Origin: Gigantopelta aegis
Taxonomy: Eukaryota; Mollusca; Gastropoda; Neomphalida; Peltospiridae
DNA length: 64,000 bases
Assembly (NCBI RefSeq): GCF_016097555.1
Contig: NW_024532994.1
Location: 1 to 64,000, forward strand
Reading direction: 5' to 3'
Shown here: in pieces, positions 22,901 to 34,225 of the stretch
Layout of the letters: each line of letters opens with the position of its first letter
Position numbering within the stretch: position 1 is the stretch's first letter
The notes under the pieces: model-generated
The model's input: the letters and a program-made list of their open reading frames with translations, nothing else
Database searches by the model: none
Told to the model about the DNA's origin: nothing
Program-made: the position numbers and the translations under genes

Positions 22901-25900
22901 ACTAAATGAGACGAGACAAGATTTGGTATTCTGTGAGAAACATGTCCCCAGACACAGGACACTAAGTGCTATTACTTCTTCAGTATAGATGTCAGTGGGT
23001 TGTTGACAGAACTGGCAGACATTAGGGCCTGGCTCTTGTATCAAAGTCACCTGATCCATAGAGAGACTAGAAGTATATGTACTAGAAATACTAGCCATTG
23101 ATAACTTGGTCAGTAAAGGTGGAGGAGCCTTATTAACTACAGCTGGTTCCATGTTGATTGCTTTGCTTTTGAGAAGCTAAAAGAACTGCTTTCTTCTGGG
23201 AACAGGAGCAAGAGGACGACGTTCTAAATTGATTGAACGTAGCTTAGCTGGACTGTCTGAGGGCCAGTGAAGTACCAACTCAGCTGGAGGGGAATGAGGC
23301 GATTCAGGAAATGAGAAATGTTGGAGGATTTTGTAGGACGTGGTGTTTTTCCATCAGATGGTAATGTTTGTTGTAAAGAGCAAGTATGTGGTTTATAAAG
23401 TATTGTATTGACAACTATCTCAATACAATAGAGAAGATAACGTTCTGTTGCGTCATTCTGAACTATCAAATCAGAGTACTATAGTGGAATGGACATATAT
23501 TACATGAACAGATGAACAATGGACAAATAGTGGGTAAATGGACAAATCAATACTGCTATATTTAAAATACCTTATATAAAACTATAAACAGAACCCTCAG
23601 CCCAAGGGGCCTGAAGATGACTAGGCAAATTTCCTAGTGTAAAGGAACATTTATATTCTTGATAAGGGGTTCGAGATAAAGTAGACGAGGTGTTTTGGAA
23701 AGGATAGTCCCCAAGGGTTGATGTCACTGAATACCCCAAAAGACGTAGGACAAAGGGGATCATTGTTTTAGTCTGACAGAATTCGTAATTTATGTCCAAG
23801 ATCTATAGAATGGACAGATAAATTTAATGAAACAGATGAAATGGACAGAATACCTTACAAAGTTTAATTATGAAGGTTTCATAAATACGACTACCGACAG
23901 AGAATATAAGGAGGTTTGCGTCCAATTAACCTCTCCAATAAAGAGACAATGGTCTCACTTGTTGACTCCTACATATACAAACAATTTAATAGGTGGAGCC
24001 AATTTAAATTACTCCTGTAAATGACGAGTTATTCGTCTTTGCATACGAGGAGTGAGTGCTGAGTCATCAAAATTAGAATTTGTGCTGGCAATGAACTACA
24101 CACAATATGACATAACTATCTGGACAATTATTATATTATAACAATTATTACTTCTAATAATAGGGTCGCTGTGTCACAATGAAGTTGAAGTGCTTCAATA
24201 TTCATTGCATCATCTCTTCATCCAACATTAACATACTAAATGCTGATGATGTTGTACTGGGACGAGGTTCTTGTGAGCACTCAATGTACTAACATCAGAC
24301 ATCTTCTTTTGTGCCTACAAAAATAAAAAATAAAAAAGTGTTTGTGTTAATATGGTTACCTGAGCAACAGAGTTGATGTGATTAAACACATCTTCTGTGT
24401 CACGTGATTTCAAACATATCAGCAGCTCCTAGAAGCTGGTTTACTAGAGCAAGAGTGAGAGAAAGGAGAGTTGAGGAAGGGCAGAGTTCAAGAGAGAAAG
24501 AGTTTGTAACACGAGACTTCGATGAGATGGCATCCGAATGAACAAGGGTGACGATAAACTTCTTAATAGCCTAATAAAAAATGATCACATGACAAATGTA
24601 CAACAATCACTTAATTATCACATGACAATCATTGTCCTATCACTTAAAAGTCACACGATTGTCACATGACATAGACCACTAGCATAGTGCTTTCTTAGCT
24701 CACATCAAGAGATTCCTGCTTCAGATTACAGAGACAGAAACGAACTCGAGTTGATACTTTAGAATCTTTGTCTTGTAACAGACGCACCATTTTACAAAAA
24801 GCATGAGCTAACGTTAGTTTCAGTATAGACATGGGGATGCCATATAGTAAGAGGTAGCCCCTCAATTCCAGGCATAAATTGCAATATCATAGTCAATTTA
24901 TCAGCTGCAAAATATTACAAAATAACTTACGTACATATATTACATGTGATAGCTGTACCAGTTTTAAAGGGTATCCTCCATCCTTGATGTGAGAATCCTT
25001 CTTGTAACAGTCCCCATAGATACGATGATGACAGATGAGCTAATGTGGATGACTCCAACAAGACAATCTCATTTTGACAAGAGAGGAGAAGACCTACACA
25101 GGACTGATTCAAATAGGATACATCACTCTCCAACAGTCTCCATAACCTAATTTTATAAAAAATAATTTGTTTTATTACAAATGATATTATACATGTACAT
25201 GTATAATGTACATGTACTTTATAAAGATTAGTATCTACTGTACTTACTTATCAAACAAATGATGGGCACCATTTAATATAGTCTCTGTTCCTCCTCTCCA
25301 ACACTTCAGCTTTGGTTACCAGTAAATGAATGAGTTGTATCATTTGTATTGTGGTATCAGGATGATAAGAAGTGCTAAGTTTCTGTGTTGTGTGTGTGTG
25401 TGAGAGAGAGAGATAGAGAGGGAGGAAGAAAGAGGAGAATAAACAATTTTAGGACAATATTGTCTTACTTCAACACAAAGATCAAATATATCATACAAAG
25501 AGGAGACCTGTTCTGGTTTTGTTTCTCTCAAGTTCATTTCTTGATGGTAAAGTTAGAATAGGGGTGTGGCTTCAGATAATAGTTCCAGATCTGGACGGCT
25601 AGGTAAAATGGGGACACGTCGGTCCCGAGGTGAGTGCTGTGGTTTCACTGTAACAACATCTTTTTCCTCAACGTTATCAGTGTCACTGCAGTTCTTTGAA
25701 TAACGACTGTTTTCTTTTTATCATCTAAAGTGATATTTTCCCATGATTCCTCAAACTCTTCTCCGGCAGTTGCTCCATTTTGAGGAGGGGTGTCGTTACT
25801 TGATCCTAAATCATTTGAAGTTAACTTTCTCTTCAAAGTTGCTGGGATGGGCAAATTTAATGGAGACACGCCCTCTTTTTGGTGTGGGTGAAGTCCCTCC

Positions 25901-28900
25901 GTCTGCACTCTCCTCTATATCATGTCTACTCTTGACAATAATATTGAATTATACGTGTTGCTAAATTATACCAGAGTGTTGCAGCCTAACAGAAAAGATG
26001 GAATCAACTCAATACTATTTCACTATATTAGGTATTGAACTAACAATAGCTATCTAGGCGACTATAGTAAGTATTTTAACCTGACAAAGAAGACAAGTGT
26101 TAGAAGTATCATGATGATCTTGCACAACGTGGTTAGTTCCCCAGTCTCTATGCAACATGTGAAGGAGAAGACGCTGAAATGCCTCATATCCTAAAGTAGT
26201 GCCTTTAACATTGAGGAGTAAGCTAGTATGAAAGAAACCAAATGATGCAAAAATAATGGCCTCATTCTCATACCTGAGAGAACCAATATCCAACATGAGG
26301 ATATAGCGAGGAAGAGCAGAGTTCTGCTGAATAATAGCATGAACATCCATAGATGTTTGAGAAACAAGACCAGATTCTGAGTCATAGCCACTAATGCTAC
26401 CACTGCTTTCCCTATAATAACAAAGAGAAAGGGGTGTGGTCAATATGTAATTACAACTGTGGTTAGAAGACATGTAACCAGACCTACTTTCGTAACATTG
26501 GCATTGTGTCTTCTTCTTCATCCTCTTCTGATCCTTGACGTCGTAATGATTTCCTATGTGGATGTAGAGAGCCTTCAAAAATATGAGAGGTATAAGGCAC
26601 AGGAACAGACAAACGAGACAAGTCCTGTAAGGGGTGTGGCAACTATGGGTGTGGTTTAGCAACGAGCATGTTACCTGAAGCCAAAAGAGTGCTCTCTGTT
26701 TCTCACGTCGACTTTTCTGAAAAAAACTTTTCACGGATAAATTCAAATCTTTTAATTCTTATATCATGAATGAGATCTCGTGGGAAAATAGCTCGTATTG
26801 GTGAGAAAACAAAATGCTATTTTATAAAATGTTGTCACAAGATAAATAGCTAACACAATAACAGCCAAAACTCTGACTCACTGAAAACAAATCCTTTAAT
26901 TTACTCATATTGCCTGGCTGGTTCCTTAGTTCTATCAGTAAGTCCATCCAATGTGGCATAACAGTGTTATATATCTGAAATGAATGGACATATAGTATTA
27001 ATAAATGGACAGAGGACACTGATGAATGGATATATAGTATTAATAAATGGACAGAGGACACTGATGAATGGATATATAGTATTAATAAATGGACAGAAGA
27101 CACTGATGAATGGATATATAGTATTAATAAATGGACAGAGGACGCTGATGAATGGATATATAGTATTAATAAATGGACAGAGGACACTGATGAATGGATA
27201 TATATAGTATTAATAAATGGACAGAGGATGCTAATAATTGGACAGACAAATAAACAATACATGAATAAATGGACAGCACTAATAGATATATTACTAGATC
27301 AAGGCTGTCCTGAGATAAGATAGGATTTTTCATGAGCAATACAACCAAAGACAGAGTTCTACGATATCCTATCAATAGGGTCCTTAGAGTAACGCCACAT
27401 TTCGCCCACCTAACAAAAAACTTAACTTAACATACACAGTACATGTATTTATACCTGGACATGTCCTAACAGCTGAGGATAAAGACATGTTATAATACAT
27501 TGGACGGTTACCAGTATCACAAAACTGATTTCAGCCAAGGGTATTAAGTACTAAAAGAAGTGAGATACTCAACAAGTGTATCAATGTAGTACTTACATTT
27601 GTTACAAGTCCATGCAATTCACGATGGTTGAACAACACTTCCACTAAAACATATATAAGTAAACCACACCCACTTCGTATTATTATATCTTGCCCACTCA
27701 CTGGTCTTTTGGTAGTTCACTAAAAAGGAACCTCTGTGTTCTTTATATGAATTAACTGATAGTCCCTCTTCTATAATATTCTCTATTAATCATTACATAA
27801 TCGAAGCCATTCCAATGCTGATGCTATTAACTGCTCAAGCCATTCTTTATAACGAGTCTATAAAAAGAGGTTAAAAAAGAAGATAGAAAGATATAGACCT
27901 GTTGAAGTGGATGTGCAACAGGAGTACAATACTGGTATAACAAGCATATCCCCTCTCGACTGGTTTTTGACACTGATTGAATAACGAGGGGAGGGACCAT
28001 ATGTATGGGAGGAGCCTCGTCTTTGACTCTCTCTTTCCTCTCCATTTGGATTGGGCTAAAACTAAGAAGTCTAAGAGTGAGAGAGGTGAGAGAGAGAATC
28101 ATTAATCTCAACTGGTCTACTAACTTGACCACAGCTTCAAGTAGGGCAGAAGAAGTTATCAAATCATCACTTGTCCAGGATTTTGAGGGCCAACTATAAA
28201 GACAAAAGAACATATTAGACCACACCTACATTAATTAGATTACTTTGGTAGACGTGCAAGGATCCTCTAATTTAGCATGTTGTTCCAAGTGACATTTATA
28301 AAACATCCTAAACGGATGACCATTTTGTATTGCAGTACAACTCTCACCAAAACAAGTCACAGTAGCTTGAGCATATGATCAGATGACTGGTCTGCACAAG
28401 CCCTTCGTAGCTCACAGTTCGGTTTGACATCACCTAGACAACAAAAAAGAAGGCATGGTAATCAAGGACTATAGTCTTACGCATTGCGTGAACTATTTTA
28501 ATTTTCTTATGATTAGTAGATGCACTCCTAAAGAAAAGTAGAGAGAAATAATATGTCACTAACTCAATCAATATAATATAATACCGATGAATAACTTTAT
28601 CACAGCTAGGACACAACAAAGCAAATAGTTTTTTGTTGCCTTCTTTACTAAGCATCTTTCCAAAGTGAGTAGCACATGCCTCTTCCAAACACAACTAAAG
28701 AACAATTCAAATATATTGATCACAATAAGACTGATCTTACAAATCCAGCTGGATTACTGCACCTGGATGCTTCACATTCAGAAATGGTGTCTCTATAATG
28801 ACAAATCACTAAATAAAATAACTGACCATTACAATACTAGATTAGCGTAAGGATCTTTTAATAAATAATCTGATAATTGTAATGGCAGTAATGTAAGAGG

Positions 28901-29880
28901 AGATCAGAGCAATCTCTTGTGCCTTTTGTGGTACCATAAGCCATTACAGACAATAGATCCTAATAATATTTGTAATACATTATTACAACAGATTTAGTAT
29001 GTAAATATGTATTACTTACTGTACAAACGTTTATTTGATTCTCATTAGAACGCCAGTGATCAACAAATGATTGGTGGTTGGCAGCCATCATTGTCAAAAA
29101 CTAAACATTAATGTGGCAGACATACTAAGTGAATCCAGCTGGCCTTTAGACTCATGAGGATAAACTATACACATATAATTCATTATAATCATAATATTAT
29201 TTACTTACCTATAGATAGGGTAAAGCGTTATAACATAGTCGTGACATAATAAAGTCTACTGCACCTTGCCAATTAGTCATATTAATGTAAATAAGATTGG
29301 ATGCAAATATTGTTGGAAAAGAAAGAGGACAAGATGGATCCAGTGCCATTAAGTATGAGAGAACATCACAGTAAGAGCTTCCCCATCTCTATGAGAGTGT
29401 TGTGTGTGTGTATCAGGAAGTCAAGGTAGCACACTTACCTTCTACATGAATTGATATTTTACTCATATTTATGATAAGACTCAAAATTGTTTCAGAACCA
29501 ATTTGACGAAGTGCGGCATGAAGTTCACATCCTCTGTAATATCTCTCTCTCCTGCTTTACCTTCTTGTTGCCATTTTTTTAATAGTCATCTGAGTGGAAG
29601 AGAGTTTTGATAGAATATATCTCAATCATCCTTACCTGTTGAAGAATTGTGTTGTATTTTACGTAAAATTGGAGTAAAATCTTCGCCATTATTTGAGTTC
29701 GGCTTATCTTAATTTTGATCTCATTACCTGAAGTAAAAAAGAGTAAAACGTCTTATTTTATTAGACGGAATTTTATCTTACGTGCCACATCTCTGATTTC
29801 GTGAACCACTGTTCTATTTCCTCTTTATTGCACTCTGTAGAGAGAAACTGTGTACCAATTCCATTTTTTCTGGTACTTTG
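19970..29880 (-). CDS. UNC79-like: UNC79-like subunit of the NALCN channel complex
   Basis: UNC79 is a very large HEAT-like protein that, with UNC80, supports the NALCN sodium-leak channel. From the N-terminal side, matches in vertebrate UNC79 order are: DLLSVMAYGTTKG...LLLHY (28880-28960; vertebrate DLLYVIAYG...FHYWP); a Cys-rich block RDTISECEASRCSNPAG, EEACATHFG, LLCPSCDKVI, GESCTAIQ and YKCHLEQHA (28250-28800); DDLITSSALLEAVVKLVDQL and GICLLYQYCTPVAHPL (27890-28190); WLEQLIASALEWL (27820-27860); HRDWGTNHVVQDHHDTSN.CLLCQ (26080-26160; vertebrate APWGGSHSC...ECNLCQ); and near the end IWTVYTELHVADQALPEI (20510-20580; vertebrate LWTVYCEQSAVA). The stop is near 19970. About thirty short exons are inferred. 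The start is uncertain between 29688 (MAKILLQF) and 29880. No membrane segments are evident, as expected. Confidence 0.75.
26975..27240. repeat. 42-base minisatellite in a UNC79-like intron
   Basis: About six tandem copies of a 42-base unit beginning TGATGAATGGATATATAGTA and ending GGACAGAGGACAC, with few differences. Because 42 is a multiple of three and the unit lacks in-phase stops, several frames stay open across it, but the exon structure places it in an intron. Confidence 0.95.
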
Positions 29881-29960
29881 GTGCTTTAATTAGAAACAAA
29901 ATACCATAATAATTAAAAGTAATAATTATAATATTTTTATAATAATAGTGTGCATGCTAC

Positions 29961-29973
29961 GTTGCTTAGCAAC
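29961..29973. promoter_or_regulatory. X-box, RFX-type palindrome
   Basis: GTTGCTTAGCAAC is a perfect inverted repeat with a one-base centre and matches the RFX X-box pattern (GTNRCC/GTTGC half-sites). Another GCAAC follows at 29977-29981. It is 134 bases upstream of the coiled-coil gene start at 30107 and about 80 bases beyond the UNC79-like first exon. RFX factors control ciliary genes in animals; the regulatory role here is inferred. Confidence 0.6.
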
Positions 29974-30106
29974 CAAGCAACACTTGGAGCTGAACTTGAT
30001 TATTTATTAATTATTTTATTAAAAGTGCCACAGGCATGCTAGGGAGGCATAGGATCGAGTCAAGAAAAGAAGGGAACTCGTTTGCAATCGACTTTTTCCT
30101 CCTTTT

Positions 30107-31728
30107 ATGGCAGCAAATAAAATTAAACCTCTAGTGAAGTCTCAATCAAAAAACACACTGAAATGGGGTGGTCCCATTTAACTTGAAGATCTTCAAGCAC
30201 AAATAAAGACAGAAGAACAACGCAAACAGAGAAAAGTAATAATTGTTAGATCTCCTTTGATTTTTTTGTTTCTGTTTAAGCATGCAGAAATACTCCTAAG
30301 AACATGGAAACTTTACAAGCACAAGAAAGAGAAGAAAACATTTACGACTCAAAGAAAAGGTCACAATACAACGACAACTTATTCAGAAAGCTGATGAACA
30401 ATATCATCAATGGAAAGAAGGCAATTAGAAAAAAAAGACAAGGTAAGATGAACTTTAACAATCAGTTGTATAATTGTTCAATAAAAGAAAAGGGAAAAGC
30501 AACGTCAAGATAGAAAACAGGTATCAGCGACTCTACAAGCACATGGCACTCAACATGGTTAGAGAATAGTTTCTGTTAGCCATCATTAAACTATATCAAT
30601 TCACATAGCATTTCATAAGGACAAGGTGATAGTCTTTGATGATGGAAGAGATGTCCAATCAACTGATGATTTTGAAAAAGATAAACAAATGATAATTTTC
30701 AACACATTGAGGAAAATGTAGAAAGTCAAACAACAACTAATGAAATAGACCATGTTAGACCAGTTTGCAAACCCTGAAAATAAGATTTTAAAATATCTTG
30801 GAATTAAGCAACAGGCATCCTATTCAAATTGATTATGTTTTTATTATTACCAATAGTTGAACAAAATTTTCAAGAACAAGTTAAAATTGAAGATATGTGG
30901 TTCTATTTGAAGGCACACTCTGACAGAGAACTACATCCACTGCAAGTACATCTTTACAAACTGAAAGTATGTACAAGTCTCAGTCCCAAACTAGTGGGTC
31001 TGAAAATGGGACTAATATTATTACAATTCAAACTGTATTAATTGTAGAAAAAGATCAAGTCCTCAGTGAAGGAGTGTCTTCAACTATATGGAACAACCCA
31101 CTCCACGTGATCATTATACTGGGAAGGTAAACCCTTCAAAGACGTATTGTTTTGCCATCTACAGTATCTTTAGCCCTATCCTCTATCATCTGCTCTGAGT
31201 GGCCTCCATCAAATTACACCACCGTCAAGGAAAATACACTTTAAAATTGAATAGATCATCTGCCTCTTAAGAGTAGGTGCAGTCAAAAAAATGCTAGAAA
31301 AAATTAGTTTAAATACCAAGGACAATAACAATGACTGGTTTACGGGACTTGAAGTAAACAGCGTCCCAATCAGCACAGAATGTTTGTGTAAACAACTTAA
31401 AACACAATCTGTCAGAAGCAAAACCACTACATCTACCTTTTAAACTGACAAGAAACTTAGAACTATTGAGAAAGAACCATTCATAGAAATTAAAAGGAAA
31501 ACATATACAAAGGCACCCACATGTTTAGCTATGAAACTTGAAGTACCAAAGCAAGAAAGTAACTGGCTACCTTTGACAATGAATGCATTAAAGGAATACA
31601 AAGGTGTTAAAGAGAGAATAACAAGTGGACATGGAAAATTTAGAAATGGTAGAGTTATTCTGTGGAAAAACAACCCAAACATAATAATGATGATGGACTT
31701 TATATATTTATTCAGTATTATGAAATGA
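30107..31728 (+). CDS. Charged coiled-coil protein, possibly ciliary or centrosomal
   Basis: The start MAANKIKPLVKSQSKN leads into LEDLQAQIKTEEQRKQRK, then LLRTWKLYKHKKEKK, LKEKVTIQRQLIQKADEQY and EKREKQRQDRKQVSATLQ. This is a long Lys/Gln/Glu-rich helix typical of coiled-coil (CCDC) proteins. After a short intron comes VIVFDDGRDVQSTDDFEKD. A Lys-rich tail contains KLEVPKQESNWLPLTMN and GHGKFRNGRVILWKNNPN before the TGA at 31726-31728. I cannot name the family with certainty. The X-box upstream suggests a ciliary or basal-body role, which is inference. The middle portion (30600-31440) is heavily frame-broken. Confidence 0.6.
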
Positions 31729-31788
31729 GTTTGTCAAATGATTGTTATTTTAATAGTTAATGAGTACAATGTTATAGAAATATAAAAA

Positions 31789-31831
31789 CAGGAGATATCT
31801 TTTGTAGAATTGGTGGCTTTTAAAAAGCCGT
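31789..31831 (-). terminator. Histone 3' stem-loop and HDE of H2B copy 2
   Basis: On the minus strand GGCTTTTTAAAAGCC (31815-31829) is followed by ACCA and then CTACAAAAGATATCTCCTG (31789-31807). This matches the copy-1 H2B 3' end almost exactly. Confidence 0.88.
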
Positions 31832-31869
31832 TTAGAGAGAAAAAAAAGGAAAGAACACCAATGCAAGTA

Positions 31870-32241
31870 TTACTTGCTGCTGGTGTATTTTGTGACAGCC
31901 TTGGTGCCCTCAGATACAGCACCTGTTTTTGACAGCTCTCCTGGCAACCAAGACGAACAGCAGTCTGATTTCCCGACTGGTGATGGTGGACTTCTTGTTG
32001 TATTGGGCAAGACGATAAGCTTCATGGCAATCCTCTCAAAGATGTCATTGACAAAAGAGTTCATGATGCTCATGGCTTTGCTGGAGATACCAGTCTCGGG
32101 ATGAACCTGCTTCAACACCTTGTAGATGTAGATGGAATAACTTTCCTTGCGGTTCTTTCTCCTCTTCTTCTTGTCAGTAGACACCTTGGATTTGGTGGCA
32201 GCTTTCTTCTCGCCTTTCTTGCTGGCTACTTTTCCTGGCAT
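31870..32241 (-). CDS. Histone H2B, copy 2
   Basis: Core histone H2B. From 32241 it reads [58 protein letters not shown] and VNDIFERIA, then a frame-shifted middle, and finally [23 protein letters not shown] and stop. It is intronless, about 123 residues, the normal H2B length. The N-terminal tail is short and Lys-rich. It lies divergent to H2A copy 2. An internal pair of compensating indels replaces the alpha-C region wording; copy 1 retains the expected bases there, so this is likely sequence error. Confidence 0.93.
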   Translation of the reverse strand: MPGKVASKKGEKKAATKSKVSTDKKKRRKNRKESYSIYIYKVLKQVHPETGISSKAMSIMNSFVNDIFERIAMKLIVLPNTTRSPPSPVGKSDCCSSWLPGELSKTGAVSEGTKAVTKYTSSK

Positions 32242-32577
32242 GATTGTTTCTTTCTTATTTGCTTTGGAATTGAAGTCTCTGAATCACTGCTGAACTGTGC
32301 TTGGTCCACTCAGCCTTGGCGCTTTTATTTTGAAGATTAGGATCATATAACAAGATCACTGAGTTTGTGGCCAACAGTATATTGCCACGTCATTTACACA
32401 CTCTTGCTGATGATATTCATCATTGAGGTGCTGCAATTTTATTGGTTGGTTAGTTTCAGTAATCCTAACAAGTAATCCTCCAACTGAGACCAAAAGGAGC
32501 GAAAAATCTTCAACATCACAGCAAATCTCTTTGACTTTTTCTTCAAGCTATCTCTTCATCAGCTAAATAAACTCATC
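32242..32577. promoter_or_regulatory. Shared H2B/H2A divergent promoter, copy 2
   Basis: Inverted near-copy of 570-922. It contains a reverse CCAAT box ATTGG (32441-32445), a CRE/bZIP-like CACGTCA (32386-32392), and the conserved block near 32330-32345. The CCAAT box is intact here and eroded in copy 1. Confidence 0.75.
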
Positions 32578-32977
32578 ATGTCTGGACGTGGTAAAGGAGG
32601 CAAAGCTCGTTCCAAGGCTAAGAGCCGTTCTAGTCGTGCAGGACTCCAGTTTCCAGTAGGTCGTGTCCACCGTCTTCTCAGACAGGGCAACTATGCTGAA
32701 AGAATTGGTGCTGGTGCTCCCTCTACTTGGCTGCAGTTATGGAATAACTTGACTGCTGATCCTAGAGTTGGCTTGGAAATGCTGCCAGGGATAACAAGAA
32801 GCAGAGGGTCAACCCACGTCATCTCCAACTGGCCATCCGTAATGATGAGGAGTTGAACAAGCTACTGGCTGGAGTCACCATTGCCCAGGTGTGGTCCCTT
32901 CCCAACATCCATGCTGTCCTTCTCCCTAAGAAGACTGGTACTGGCAAGAAGGGAATCAGTCAATCTGAAGAATTCTA
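32578..32977 (+). CDS. Histone H2A, copy 2
   Basis: Core histone H2A. It begins [20 protein letters not shown], then [20 protein letters not shown] and ERIGAGAP. The alternate frames continue with the docking and C-terminal region ([20 protein letters not shown], then [19 protein letters not shown]), and the stop is TAA at 32975-32977. No SQ(E/D)Y variant tail is present, so it is canonical and not H2A.X, and the length fits canonical H2A. Three to five indels break the frame at positions where copy 1 is intact. The 3' end has the stem-loop and HDE. Confidence 0.92.
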
Positions 32978-33020
32978 ACTGGACCACCCCCTCTATTTTC
33001 TTTCTGTTCTTTTCTTTTAT

Positions 33021-33069
33021 CTAAACGGCTTTTTTTAAAAGCCACCATTTCTACAAAAGATTATACCTG
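33021..33069 (+). terminator. Histone 3' stem-loop and HDE of H2A copy 2
   Basis: GGC-T-run-A-run-GCC at 33027-33043, then ACCA, then CTACAAAAGATTATACCTG (33051-33069). Confidence 0.88.
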
Positions 33070-33152
33070 TTATATTTTCATTTTTCATAATTATCTTCAC
33101 AATAACTTTTAATCAATTTGAACTGAATATGAGAATCATAACAATAGATAAT

Positions 33153-33794
33153 TAAATAAAGGAATGATTAATAAATGTTATTCCTCTCATTTCGCCTTCT
33201 TCTTCATCATCAACTCCTCTCACATATAGAACATTATTACATCTACATAGACGTAAAGCTATTACATGTTACCATTACAATGGGTTCCCATACCTAATTA
33301 GAACTTCACCAAGATTTCCAGTTAATGTGCCTTCTACAAATTCCTCAGTATTAGCAAGCTAAAAGTACACAGTATTATGAAAATATCTGTAAATTTTTCG
33401 GCTACAACGTCCTTAAAAAGCCAATACAAGGGTTAGGGGTATATTAAAATTTACACTAGGTATTGATCAAAGAACTTCTAATAAAGGAATGTGTACTGGA
33501 TTGTCTTTATATTATGTACCATCCAAAATAATATAATGACTAGTTTAAATAATAATTATTTATACAGGACAATAATATAAATGGCAGGTATATGGTAATT
33601 AACCCACACCCCTAACCTTAATGTGACAACAATATTTAGACTTCCGCATACATAATACCATAAACACTGACCTGTACATTCATGTAGCTGTCTGTTGAGA
33701 CGAGGGAAGCCTTTATACTCCATTCCCCACTTCAGTTTTACTACCACAGGTTTACCATTAAGCTATTTAGAAAAGGCTTAGGATTTAAAGGCAT
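33153..33794 (-). CDS. SNRPF: Sm protein F, core snRNP subunit
   Basis: SmF is one of seven Sm proteins that form the ring around the Sm site of spliceosomal snRNAs. From 33794 it reads MPLNPKPFLN, then GKPVVVKLKWGMEYKGF and a STDSYMN-type Sm1 end. A second exon reads LANTEEFVEGTLTGNLGEVL (33300-33360). A last exon gives CNNVLYVRGVDDEEEGEMR with the Sm2 motif (33180-33245). Length matches the roughly 86-residue family. The stop lies at 33153-33155 in the open frame. The start could use one upstream codon (vertebrates begin MSLPLNPKPFLN). Confidence 0.93.
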
Positions 33795-34225
33795 TGTACC
33801 CTGTATTAATAATAAAATAATTCTAGCTCATTAATATAATATTAACAGATATCATAGACTGCTAGAAAGAGACAAACTTACAGCCATTATGATCAGCTAC
33901 AGTTCTTGGGTGTGTGCTTCGTTTGTTGCACGTTTCCTTCTACAAAAATTCATAGATTACCTAATTACCCGGGGTCATGTCTGTTTTTTTTTTCCTTCGC
34001 CATGCGCAACCGTGGAGAAAATAGGCGAATTCTCTGCAAGTTCGCGCCAGTAGAATAGATCCTCCTTTTTTTACAGCCACGACAATCCGAAGCAAGCTTG
34101 CAGCAACTTAAATATTTTTCTTTGAAATCCAGTAATAGAGAGCTGCATTGGTCTACTAAGGACGTTAGTAATCTACCATTCTCTATAGTTTTGCAGTTGC
34201 AATCTCCACTTGAGGGGGCGTTACA
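33795..34225. promoter_or_regulatory. Divergent promoter of SNRPF and the secreted gene
   Basis: The gap contains CCATGCGCAACCG (about 34000-34012), an NRF1-like partial match, and TCGCGCCAG. It may also include a 5' non-coding exon of SNRPF near 33880. No coding potential was seen. Confidence 0.4.

Noticed and set aside
26822-27262. Proteins with 14-residue repeats on both strands
   Set aside because: They come from the 42-base minisatellite, whose length keeps frames open; it lies in an intron.
163-32977. Histone copies as pseudogenes
   Set aside because: The breaks differ between copies, promoters and 3' processing signals are intact, and similar breaks occur in every other gene, so sequence error is the simpler reading.
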